NCBI RefSeq assembly: GCF_003033885.1 | Contig: NZ_CP024081.1 | Location: 4,652,388-4,716,387, forward strand | Direction of reading: 5' to 3' | DNA length: 64,000 nucleotides | Origin: Pseudomonas rhizophila | GTDB taxonomy: Bacteria > Pseudomonadota > Gammaproteobacteria > Pseudomonadales > Pseudomonadaceae | Shown: positions 1-7,790 of the stretch, piece after piece | Numbering within the stretch: the first letter of the stretch is position 1 | Layout of the letters: every line of letters begins with the position of its first letter | Notes under the pieces: model-generated | What the model saw: only the letters and a program-made list of their open reading frames with translations | The model's database searches: none | Told to the model about the DNA's origin: nothing | Made by a program: the position numbers and the translations under genes

Positions 1-20
1 GTAAAATAAGGTTTTCGGAT

Positions 21-38
21 TCTAGGTCGAAGCCTAGA
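21..38. promoter_or_regulatory. Inverted repeat upstream of the dehydratase operon
   Basis: TCTAGG (21-26) and CCTAGA (33-38) form a perfect dyad around a 6-base centre. A second dyad, GTTAA-N5-TTAAC, lies at 53-67. Both precede the first gene by less than 90 bases, where an operator could sit. No regulator gene for this operon is visible, because it would lie left of the window. The role is inferred. Confidence 0.3.
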
Positions 39-80
39 CTCGGTACAAGATCGTTAAGGTAATTAACCGAATCGACATCT

Positions 81-91
81 AATAAAAACAA
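81..91 (+). promoter_or_regulatory. Crc/Hfq-type A-rich motif
   Basis: Two overlapping matches to AANAANAA (AATAAAAA at 81-88, AAAAACAA at 84-91) lie immediately before the GGAG ribosome site (93-96) of the gene at 103. In pseudomonads Hfq with Crc binds such motifs and blocks translation of catabolic mRNAs. The motif is seen; its use here is inferred. Confidence 0.5.
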
Positions 92-102
92 CGGAGCGAA
101 TC

Positions 103-1815
103 ATGCCCAAGAAGCTACGCAGTAATTTCCCCTACGGATCCTACTTGTGGGCTGTGCGCGCCGCCCAGTGGCGCGCCTTGGGCATTGAGGAGAGCGAGCT
201 GGAAAAACCGAAAATCGCCATCGTGAACTCGTCCTCGAACCTGGCGATTTGCTTCAGTCATCTGGATGGTATCGCTGCCAGCCTCAAGCAATCGATACGC
301 GATGCCGGTGCGCTGCCCTTCGAAATTCGTACGGCCGCGCCCAGTGACTTCATCACCGGAGCCGGTGCGGGAGGCGCCTATATGCTCGCCGCCCGAGACC
401 TCATCACCAATGACATCGAAGTCGCGGTCGAAGGCGCTCAGCTCGACGGCATGATCTGCCTGGCCTCTTGCGACAAAACAGTACCCGGTCAGTTGATGGC
501 AGCTGCCCGGCTGAACATCCCGACGTTGATCGTAGTGTGCGGGTATCAGCCAAGCGGCGAATACAATGGTCAGCACGTCGATATCGAAGATGTATTCATC
601 AGCTCCATGCACGTGGTCACCGGCACACTGCCCGTCGAGGAACTGGCCGGCATGGCACGCAACGCCATCAGAGGGCCTGGGGTCTGTTCGGGCATGGGCA
701 CCGCCAACTCCATGCATCTGGTATGTGAAGCCTTGGGCATGGCCTTGCCCGGCAGTTCCCCTATTGCAGCAAATAGCCCGCAGATGTTCGATTTCGTTCA
801 CCAGGCAGGCAAGCGCATTGTGGAAATGATCGAGGAAGATCTCAAACCTCGCGACATCCTGACGCCTGCTGCCTTTGCCAACGCCGTTGCGACAATTCTT
901 GCTGCGGGAGGCTCGGTCAACACCATCAAACATATGCAGGCGGTGGCGGCTGAAGGTGGCATTGACGTGGACGTGTACCAACTCTTCAGGAAACTGGGAA
1001 AAAAGATACCGGTGCTGGTCGGCGTACGACCAGTGGGCGAACACAGCATTGAGCAAATGGAAGCAGCGGGGGGTGGCCGTGGGCTGCTCAAGCGCCTTGA
1101 ACCTTTGTTGCACGGTGACGTGCTGACCGTCACCGGCAAAACCCTGACGCAAAACCTGCAGGGGGTGACCGTCAGTGACGACGAGGTGATCCGCCCGTTG
1201 CACGCTCCCTTTGCCACGCAACCGGCCATCGTGATGCTGCGCGGCAACATTGCCCCGCAGGCCGGCATCGTCAAATACGGCATCGACCCGCGCAAGCCAC
1301 GCCAGTTCAAGGGCCCCGCGATCTGCTTCGAGCGCTCCGCCGATGCCATCCAAGCGTTGCAGGATGGACGCATTCAGCCCGGCCATGTCGTGGTCATGCG
1401 GGGCGCAGGTGTACAGGGCGGGCCCGCCATGGGCGGTGGCGCCTCGAAGGTAGTGTTCGCCATTGACGGGGCCGGGCTGGGTGACCACGTGGCAATGCTG
1501 ACCGACGGTCACCTCTCGGGGCTGGTGTGCAAAGGCCTGGTCGTGGCGGAGGTGGCTCCTGAGGCAGCCGTCGGTGGCCCCCTCGCACTGGTGGAAGACG
1601 GGGACATCATCGACATCGACCTGGATCTCAACACCCTTGACGCCAATATCAGCGAAACACAAATGCAAGCCCGACGCGCCCGCTGGATACCTGCGGCCCC
1701 CCAGTTCGGTGGTGGCTGGCTGGATATATACCGCCACAATGTGTCCTCCATGGAACACGGTGCGGTGTTGATAAAGCCACTGGATATCACCCATCCCGGG
1801 GAGCAACCGCAATGA
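103..1815 (+). CDS. IlvD/Edd-family Fe-S dehydratase
   Basis: A 570-residue protein of the dihydroxy-acid / sugar-acid dehydratase family, cytoplasmic, expected to dehydrate a 2,3-dihydroxy or polyhydroxy acid to a 2-keto acid. The three likely Fe-S cysteines are present: C50, C123 in ASCDKTVPG (122-129, with the metal-site lysine K125) and C195 in GVCSGMGTANSM. The C-terminal catalytic stretch TDGHLSG followed by an AAVGGPLALVEDGD motif is intact. The start is set by GGAG six bases before ATG. The stop overlaps the next ATG (ATGA), so it is translationally coupled to the aconitase X subunits. Because of this company it is more likely a catabolic sugar- or hydroxy-acid dehydratase than the biosynthetic IlvD. 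The substrate is unknown. Confidence 0.88.
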   Translation: MPKKLRSNFPYGSYLWAVRAAQWRALGIEESELEKPKIAIVNSSSNLAICFSHLDGIAASLKQSIRDAGALPFEIRTAAPSDFITGAGAGGAYMLAARDLITNDIEVAVEGAQLDGMICLASCDKTVPGQLMAAARLNIPTLIVVCGYQPSGEYNGQHVDIEDVFISSMHVVTGTLPVEELAGMARNAIRGPGVCSGMGTANSMHLVCEALGMALPGSSPIAANSPQMFDFVHQAGKRIVEMIEEDLKPRDILTPAAFANAVATILAAGGSVNTIKHMQAVAAEGGIDVDVYQLFRKLGKKIPVLVGVRPVGEHSIEQMEAAGGGRGLLKRLEPLLHGDVLTVTGKTLTQNLQGVTVSDDEVIRPLHAPFATQPAIVMLRGNIAPQAGIVKYGIDPRKPRQFKGPAICFERSADAIQALQDGRIQPGHVVVMRGAGVQGGPAMGGGASKVVFAIDGAGLGDHVAMLTDGHLSGLVCKGLVVAEVAPEAAVGGPLALVEDGDIIDIDLDLNTLDANISETQMQARRARWIPAAPQFGGGWLDIYRHNVSSMEHGAVLIKPLDITHPGEQPQ

Positions 1816-3095
1816 AGTTGCGCGACGACGAAAAAGCCATGCTCGCTGGCGATCAAGGTCCGGCGGTGCAAAAAGCCATGGAGTTGCTGGTGCGCTATGG
1901 CGAAGCCCTGGATGCGCAATGTCTGGTGGATACGCGCAATGTCGCCGGTACCATCGGAGCCACCACGCCCTTTCTGCGTCAGTACGCAGACCAAAATGGC
2001 GGTATGGATGCGGTGTTCAGCGAGTTCAACCTCGACAGCGCCGAGTTGGTCAAGATTCCTCGGGTCAAGGTCCCGAGCAGCCACCTGCAGCAAGGCATCG
2101 ACCCCCGGCATGCTGTACGCCAAGGCATCTCGCCAGACGTGGTCCGCATCTATGAAACAGGTCAGGCTTACAGCAGCGGTCTGGGGGTACAACCCCTGAA
2201 TACCTGTACGCCCTATCAAGTCGGCAACGTGCCGGTAAAAGGCGAACACTGCGCATGGATGGAATCCTCTGCGGTGATCTATATCAACTCGGTACTCGGT
2301 GCCCGCACCAATGCCGAAGGCCGGGAAAGCACGGGCGCGGCGATGCTGACCGGCAAGATCCCCTATTGGGGTCTGCACATCGAGGAAAACCGTCGCGGTA
2401 CCCACCTGATCCAGCTGGACATAGACGTGAGTACCACGGCGGACTGGGGATTGCTCGGCTACTGGGTCGGCGAGCAGGTGCAGGACCGCATCCCGGTCAT
2501 CCAAGGCGTGAGTCACCAACCCAACCTGGCTCGCCTCAAGCACTTCGGGGCGGCGGCGGCTTCCAGCGGTGGGGTGGAGATGTATCACCTGGTTGGGGTG
2601 ACGCCTGAAGCCCAAACCAGCGAGCAGGCGTTTGGCGCGTCCCCTCCCCTGGCCGCAATGCGCTTCGGCGAGGCCGAACGGCGCTGGGCCTACGAGCAAG
2701 TCAATATCACCGCTCGCGATGACGAGATTGACTTCGTGATGCTCGGTTGCCCGCACTACAGCCTCGAACAGATCTGGGAGGTCTGCCAATTGCTGGAAGG
2801 CCAACGCCTGAGTCCGAATACCGAGCTCTGGATATTTACGGCGGCGTCGATCAAACAACTGGCCGACGTCGCCGGCTACACCCGCATCATCGAACAGGCC
2901 GGCGGGCATCTGATGACCGATACCTGCTCAGCCATTGGCAAGGTACTTCCCACGGGCACGCGGGTGGCGGCAGTCGATTCGGCCAAACAGGCGCACTACC
3001 TGCCGGCGATCATGGGTATCCAGGCGTGGTTCGGTAGCACCGCCGATTGCGTCCAGGCCGCCATCGAGGGCCGTTGGAAAGGAGTATTGAGATGA
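1812..3095 (+). CDS. Aconitase X large (catalytic) subunit
   Basis: A 427-residue AcnX catalytic-domain protein (former DUF521). Characterised relatives are cis-3-hydroxy-L-proline dehydratase in bacteria and mevalonate-5-phosphate dehydratase in archaea, so it should dehydrate a hydroxy acid. Family hallmarks are visible: NTCTPYQ (130-136), GEHCAWMESSAV (144-155), NSVLGARTNAEG (159-170), GCPHYSLEQ and TDTCSAIG. C132, C313 and C372 are candidate Fe-S ligands. It overlaps the upstream dehydratase and the downstream swivel subunit by ATGA junctions. No proline-pathway genes are adjacent, so the hydroxyproline role should not be assumed. Confidence 0.88.
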   Translation: MKLRDDEKAMLAGDQGPAVQKAMELLVRYGEALDAQCLVDTRNVAGTIGATTPFLRQYADQNGGMDAVFSEFNLDSAELVKIPRVKVPSSHLQQGIDPRHAVRQGISPDVVRIYETGQAYSSGLGVQPLNTCTPYQVGNVPVKGEHCAWMESSAVIYINSVLGARTNAEGRESTGAAMLTGKIPYWGLHIEENRRGTHLIQLDIDVSTTADWGLLGYWVGEQVQDRIPVIQGVSHQPNLARLKHFGAAAASSGGVEMYHLVGVTPEAQTSEQAFGASPPLAAMRFGEAERRWAYEQVNITARDDEIDFVMLGCPHYSLEQIWEVCQLLEGQRLSPNTELWIFTAASIKQLADVAGYTRIIEQAGGHLMTDTCSAIGKVLPTGTRVAAVDSAKQAHYLPAIMGIQAWFGSTADCVQAAIEGRWKGVLR

Positions 3096-3574
3096 GCACA
3101 ACCTTCACCCTCAAAGGCCGCAAGGTCGTCGGCGGCTGTTTCGAAGGCGAGGCCCTGGTGACCCGGGACCGCATCTCCGGCTGGGGCGGTATCGACCCGC
3201 GCAGCGGCACCGTCATCGAGACCCGTCACGAACTCAAGGGCATCAGTTTCGCCGGCAAAGTGCTGGTGTTTCCCGGCGCCAAAGGTTCGTCCGGCTGGTC
3301 CTCGCAGTTCCATATCGCCCGTCTCGCCGGCGTAGCCCCTGGCGCCATGTTGTTCAACGAAATGACCGCAAAAATGGGCCTTGGCGCCGTGGTCGTCCAT
3401 GCGCCCGCCATGACCGACTTCACCGAAGACCCGTTGAGCCGGATTCAAACCGGGGATTGGGTTCGCGTCGACGCCGACGCCGGGACCGTTGAAGTGACTC
3501 CGCGTCAGCTGCAAACCGATCAGTTCGTATCGCAACACCCGACCGGGTCGGAGCGAAGGCGAGACCTGTCGTAA
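3092..3574 (+). CDS. Aconitase X small (swivel) subunit
   Basis: A 160-residue AcnX swivel-domain protein (former DUF126) that should form the active site together with the large subunit. GGIDPRSGTV (32-41) and VLVFPGAKGSSGWS (57-70), with the catalytic-site serines, match the family. An in-frame start exists upstream at 3047, but ATG 3092 overlaps the stop of the large subunit (ATGA) and has GGAG about eight bases before it, so it is preferred. Separate large and small subunits, rather than a fused chain, are seen in several AcnX classes. Confidence 0.87.
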   Translation: MSTTFTLKGRKVVGGCFEGEALVTRDRISGWGGIDPRSGTVIETRHELKGISFAGKVLVFPGAKGSSGWSSQFHIARLAGVAPGAMLFNEMTAKMGLGAVVVHAPAMTDFTEDPLSRIQTGDWVRVDADAGTVEVTPRQLQTDQFVSQHPTGSERRRDLS

Positions 3575-3665
3575 CCGGAATCTGCCAGCCGCAACAACCG
3601 CTCCCGTGACCCTTGGTCATCGGGCTCGGGATCGGCTGCCCTTTTTACATCTCAAAGGTAGTTTT

Positions 3666-4943
3666 ATGGCTCATGTCATTCGCACGGTACGCCGTACCAG
3701 CGCCCCCACCGCTCAACGCTTGCAGGCCGACGTATGCATTGCCGGCGCGGGTATCTCCGGTATTTCCGCCGCTCTGGAGGCCGCTGCGCTCGGCAAACGC
3801 GTAGTGCTGTTCGATGCCTTGCCGATGCTCGGCGGCCAGGCGGTCGGCTCAATTATCGGGACCTTCTGCGGGCTGTTCTCCAATGGTCCGAACCGCCGGT
3901 TGCTGACCCACGGAATCGCCGACGATATCCTGCGTGACCTGGGCGCCTCGGGGGACCTTCACCAGGCCATTGGCCCCCTGACGACTGTTGTTTACTACGA
4001 CGAAGTTGCCTTGGGTCGATGGATTGGCCAGAAAGTGCTCGACGCCGGGATCACCGTGGTGCTCGGTGCGGTGTTACGCGATGTCGTGCGCGAAGGTCCG
4101 CGAATCCGCGAAGTGGAACTGGCCACCCGCTACGGCGATGTGCGTGTCGCGGCCAACGGCTTTATCGACGCCAGCGGAGACGCGGCGTTAGCCTGGAATG
4201 CCGGACTTGCCTGTCGCGAGCCGGACACCCCCATCTATGGCACCCAGATGTTCGTCCTTGAGCATATCAATGAAGCGTACTTGCCCACCCGCGCGCAGTT
4301 CACCGAACGGGTCAAACAAAAAGCCAAAAGCTACGGTATCGAACGCGACGACGGACTGTTCTTTCAGTTCCCCGGCCGTGGCACCGCAGCCTTCAACATG
4401 ACTCACATCGAAACGCCTCTGGATCCGGTGGCCGCTTCCCATGTCGCGATCGCCGGACGCCAGCAGGTGGACCAGGTCATCAACTTCCTCAAGTCGGAAT
4501 ACCCCGAGGCCTACAGCAAGGCCAAGGTACGGGCGTACGCGCTGCCAGGTATTCGCCAGACCCGCTGGATCGTCGGACATCACCATCTGACGACTGACGA
4601 AGTGCGGGCGGCAACGATATTCCCGGATGCGGTAGCTCGCACCTCCTGGCCGGTGGAATTGCACGGCAATACCAGCGGTTACCAGTGGGAGCCCTTTGGT
4701 GACGATCACGTTCACAGTGTGCCGTTGCGCAGCATGCTTGCCCAAGGCAGCGATAACCTGGTCGTGGCCGGTCGCTGCATCGACGCCGATGCGGCCGCGC
4801 TGTCGAGTGTCCGTGTAATGGGCCCCTGTATCGCAATGGGGGCCGCTGCGGCCCACGCGCTGGACCTCGCGGGCCCCGATGGCAGGTTGAGTGATATACC
4901 TGCCCCGGCATTGCGCGAGCGGCTGGCGTTCAATCTGGAATAG
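3666..4943 (+). CDS. FAD-dependent oxidoreductase
   Basis: A 425-residue flavoprotein of the FAD_oxidored type (PF12831-like). The N-terminal Rossmann motif GAGISG lies at about residues 27-32, followed by ALGKRVVLFDALPMLGGQA, typical of this fold. The C-terminal half ends with VAGRCIDADAAALSSVRVMG, the usual second FAD contact. The start ATG 3666 follows AAAGGTAG; an upstream in-frame start at 3606 has no ribosome site. It sits 91 bases after the AcnX small subunit and 81 before the MFS gene, on the same strand, so it is probably in the same operon. It likely oxidises or reduces an intermediate of the dehydratase pathway. The substrate is not predictable. Confidence 0.82.
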   Translation: MAHVIRTVRRTSAPTAQRLQADVCIAGAGISGISAALEAAALGKRVVLFDALPMLGGQAVGSIIGTFCGLFSNGPNRRLLTHGIADDILRDLGASGDLHQAIGPLTTVVYYDEVALGRWIGQKVLDAGITVVLGAVLRDVVREGPRIREVELATRYGDVRVAANGFIDASGDAALAWNAGLACREPDTPIYGTQMFVLEHINEAYLPTRAQFTERVKQKAKSYGIERDDGLFFQFPGRGTAAFNMTHIETPLDPVAASHVAIAGRQQVDQVINFLKSEYPEAYSKAKVRAYALPGIRQTRWIVGHHHLTTDEVRAATIFPDAVARTSWPVELHGNTSGYQWEPFGDDHVHSVPLRSMLAQGSDNLVVAGRCIDADAAALSSVRVMGPCIAMGAAAAHALDLAGPDGRLSDIPAPALRERLAFNLE

Positions 4944-4992
4944 TGCTTAAAGCAGTTCGACGCGCCCACCATCCATAGGGGGGCGCCACTCC

Positions 4993-5006
4993 AACAAAAA
5001 TAAAAA
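4993..5006 (+). promoter_or_regulatory. Crc/Hfq-type A-rich motif
   Basis: AACAAAAATAAAAA contains several registers of AANAANAA, about 18 bases upstream of the MFS start at 5025 and just before its GGAG. It follows a small GCGCCC/GGGCGC dyad (4962-4986). Confidence 0.45.
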
Positions 5007-5024
5007 ATGCAGTGGAGAACGCAC

Positions 5025-6389
5025 ATGTCACAGTCCCGCACCCTGGACGTAGCGGCGCTTATAGAAGGTCGCAAACTTTCACGCTTCAACTACGTGGTGA
5101 TTCTGGTCTCGGTTCTGATCACCTTCCTCGATGGTTTCGATTTGCTGGTGCTGTCGCACACGGCCTCCTACATTGCCGATGAGGTCGGTCTGGACAAGAT
5201 CCAGCTGGGTGAGATTTTCTCCATCGGCCTGCTGGGAATGATGCTCGGTGGATTCTTCTTCGGCTACCTGGGTGACCGAATCGGGCGGCGTCCCACCATT
5301 CTTCTTTCCACCTGCTCATTTGGCGTGTTGACCTTGCTGTTTGCCTTGGCCAACAGCTATGAATCGCTGATGGTCCTGCGCTTTCTCAACGGCTTCGCCC
5401 TAGGTGCCATGCTGCCGTTGTGCTGGGCCTTGAACATTGAGTTCGTACCCAAGCGTTATCGCTCGACGGTGGTGACCATCATCATGGTCGGATTCAGCCT
5501 GGGCAGCGCGATGGCCGGCCCGATCACCGTCTGGCTGGCGCCGCATATCGGTTGGCAGGGCGTGTTCGTGTTCGGCGGTGTACTGACCCTGGCCGCCAGC
5601 GTGCTCCTGTTTTTCACCCTGCCCGAATCGGTGCGGTTTCTGGCCAGCAAACGCAAAGGCCCGGAAAAAATCACGGCAACGCTCAAGCGTATGGATTCAA
5701 GCCTGGATGTGCGACCTGGCGACCGCTTCGTCCTACTGGACGAACCAGATCTGGGCCGCAAGGAATTTCGGGTCAGCCAGCTGTTTATCGGCCGCCTGAA
5801 ATGGGTTACCCCGATGATCTGGCTGGGCTACTCCGCCAGTTCCATGGCCATGTACTTTCTCGCCTCGTGGAGTCCACTGGTCTATCAGTACGCAGGCTTT
5901 GACCGCGCGACAGCTTCGTGGGTCAGTTCGATCGCCTCGTTCAGCGGCGCAATGGCGGGCTTGGCGATGATGCGTTTCGTCGATACCCGAGGCCCTTACA
6001 TGGTGATGATCTATCCGCTGCTGGCATTGCCTTTCCTGCTGGTATTGGGCATCACCGGCATGCAGGGCACCGCGTTCCTGATGCTGAGCCTGGTCGGGGC
6101 CGTGTTCGTCAAAGGCTCCCACTATGGAATCCTCAGTATCGCCGGGGTCTTCTACCCCAGCGCTATCCGCGCCAATGGCGCGGGCTGGGCCACCTCGATC
6201 GCCAAGATCGGCTCGATCCTCGGCCCATTGCTGGGCGCTTATGTACTGAACAGCGGAATGCCAGTGGTCAAGAGCTTCCTGGTCCTGGCCATATGTCCGG
6301 CAATGCTGGCCGCCTGTGCATTCGCAATCGGTCACCTGACCCGCCACGACCTTGCGGTGGATCCATTGCCCGCCCCGTCACAGACGTGA
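5025..6389 (+). CDS. MFS carrier, aromatic/organic acid:H+ symporter type
   Basis: A 454-residue inner-membrane carrier with twelve predicted hydrophobic segments. The first helix carries FLDGFDLLVLS, the DGFD signature of the AAHS branch, and loop 2-3 has GYLGDRIGRRPT. This suggests uptake of an aromatic or other carboxylic acid with protons. ATG 5025 has GGAG seven bases upstream and is preferred over ATG 5007. It is very similar along its whole length to the carrier at 7791, with the OprD porin gene between them. It is likely co-expressed with the preceding dehydratase genes and supplies their substrate. Confidence 0.85.
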   Translation: MSQSRTLDVAALIEGRKLSRFNYVVILVSVLITFLDGFDLLVLSHTASYIADEVGLDKIQLGEIFSIGLLGMMLGGFFFGYLGDRIGRRPTILLSTCSFGVLTLLFALANSYESLMVLRFLNGFALGAMLPLCWALNIEFVPKRYRSTVVTIIMVGFSLGSAMAGPITVWLAPHIGWQGVFVFGGVLTLAASVLLFFTLPESVRFLASKRKGPEKITATLKRMDSSLDVRPGDRFVLLDEPDLGRKEFRVSQLFIGRLKWVTPMIWLGYSASSMAMYFLASWSPLVYQYAGFDRATASWVSSIASFSGAMAGLAMMRFVDTRGPYMVMIYPLLALPFLLVLGITGMQGTAFLMLSLVGAVFVKGSHYGILSIAGVFYPSAIRANGAGWATSIAKIGSILGPLLGAYVLNSGMPVVKSFLVLAICPAMLAACAFAIGHLTRHDLAVDPLPAPSQT

Positions 6390-6433
6390 CCGCCTGCCTC
6401 TGATTCACAACACCTTGAGCCACGCCTGCTGTG

Positions 6434-6453
6434 CCGCGTCGTCACCGACGCGG
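6434..6453. other. Intercistronic stem-loop
   Basis: CCGCGTCG and CGACGCGG form a perfect 8-bp stem with a TCAC loop between the MFS and OprD genes. No T-run follows, so it looks like an mRNA stabiliser, attenuator or Rho-region hairpin rather than a classical terminator. Confidence 0.45.
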
Positions 6454-6499
6454 TCAGGCAAAACTCGCCCTGAATAATCGTATTCCCTCTCCTGAGAGC

Positions 6500-6507
6500 A
6501 ATAAAAA
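6500..6507 (+). promoter_or_regulatory. Crc/Hfq-type A-rich motif
   Basis: AATAAAAA directly abuts the ATG at 6509 and lies just after a GAGAG ribosome site, so occupancy would block initiation. Confidence 0.45.
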
Positions 6508-6508
6508 A

Positions 6509-7738
6509 ATGAACAGGAATCTAGCCATCTTCACCGCATTTGCCCTCTTCTGCCACGGCAGCTACGCCCAGGCAGACTTTCTCAAGGACAGCAGCGCGAC
6601 GTTGACCACGCGCAATTTTTACCTCAATCGCGACTTTCGCCAGAGTGGCGCCCCCCAGGCCAAGGCCGAAGAATGGACCCAAGGTTTCTTCGCCGAACTT
6701 CAGTCTGGCTACACCGAAGGTACCGTTGGATTTGGTCTCGACGCCTTGGGTGAACTGGGGATCAAGCTCGACTCGGGCCGAGGTCGACGGGGCACCGCAC
6801 TGTTGCCCTACGGGCCCGACAGCAACCAGCCTGTCGACGAGTACAGCGAACTGGGGCTGACCGCCAAAATGCGTCTGTCCCAGACCCGGCTCAAGGTAGG
6901 AACCCTGATGCCGATTCACCCGCTGGCGTATTACAGCGACACCCGACTATTGCCCTCGACCTTCACCGGTGCCTACCTGACGTCGAGCGAAGTCGAGAAC
7001 CTGACCGTCACCGCAGCGAGATTGACAGAGGCTAACGGTCGCGACTCCTCCAGTAATGACGACATCAGCTATGCCGGCCAGAGCAGCGATCATCTGGACC
7101 TGCTCGGCGGCGACTATACGCTGGGCAAGAACCTGACCCTGCGCTACCACCAGGGTGAGCTGCAGGACATCTACCGCCAGCACTTTTCCGGAGTGATTCA
7201 CGTCCTGCCACTGGGGGAAGGCATGAGCCTGCGCTCCGATTTGCGCTACGTCGACAGTAGCGACACAGGCGCGGCAAAAGCCGGGAAGATCGATAACCGC
7301 AACTTCAATGGCATGTTCACTTTGACCGTCGGGGCCCAGCGATTCGCCGCCGCGTTCCAGCACCTATCCGGAGACAGTGTGTTCCCCGTGATCGACACCG
7401 GTACGCCGTATGTGGCGAACCTCGTCACCTACAACTCCTTCACCAAAGCCAACGAAAAATCCTGGCAACTGCGTTACGAATATGACTTCGCCGCGCTTGG
7501 GATACCGGGCCTGACGTTCATGACCCGTTATGTGAAAGGCAGCGATATCCGCACCCGTACGGTCAACGACGGCAGTGAGTGGGAACGTGACACCGACCTG
7601 ACCTACGTCTTCCAGAGCGGTGCCCTGGAGGGCCTGAACCTGCGCTGGCGCAACGTCACGTACCGGTCGGGGGATGGTCTGACCCAGCAGCTCGATGAAA
7701 ATCGCTTGATCGTCGGTTACACCTGGAAACTGTGGTGA
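6509..7738 (+). CDS. OprD-family outer-membrane porin
   Basis: A 409-residue substrate-specific porin. A signal peptide (residues 1-22, ending SYAQA) precedes DFLKDSSATLTTRNFYLNRD, the usual OprD N-terminus. The family stretch EWTQGFFAELQSGYTEGTVG follows, then amphipathic strands ending in the terminal aromatic TWKLW. OprD proteins pass amino acids or small carboxylates across the outer membrane. It lies between two near-identical carriers, so it probably feeds them. The start is ATG 6509, because a signal peptide begins exactly there; the longer frame from 6431 adds a non-hydrophobic leader. Confidence 0.88.
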   Translation: MNRNLAIFTAFALFCHGSYAQADFLKDSSATLTTRNFYLNRDFRQSGAPQAKAEEWTQGFFAELQSGYTEGTVGFGLDALGELGIKLDSGRGRRGTALLPYGPDSNQPVDEYSELGLTAKMRLSQTRLKVGTLMPIHPLAYYSDTRLLPSTFTGAYLTSSEVENLTVTAARLTEANGRDSSSNDDISYAGQSSDHLDLLGGDYTLGKNLTLRYHQGELQDIYRQHFSGVIHVLPLGEGMSLRSDLRYVDSSDTGAAKAGKIDNRNFNGMFTLTVGAQRFAAAFQHLSGDSVFPVIDTGTPYVANLVTYNSFTKANEKSWQLRYEYDFAALGIPGLTFMTRYVKGSDIRTRTVNDGSEWERDTDLTYVFQSGALEGLNLRWRNVTYRSGDGLTQQLDENRLIVGYTWKLW

Positions 7739-7790
7739 GTCCGGCAAGCCGGAACACGCTCACTTGGATCTTACTGTGCGGAGAGCAATC

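Noticed and set aside
115..2909. Long minus-strand frames opposite the dehydratase and AcnX genes
   Set aside because: They are antisense shadows produced by high-GC third positions; their translations are rich in H, R and G and show no domain, while the plus-strand proteins carry full catalytic motifs.
103..3574. Naming the aconitase X genes cis-3-hydroxy-L-proline dehydratase
   Set aside because: The family supports several substrates, and no proline or pyrroline-carboxylate enzyme is adjacent, so the specific name is not justified.
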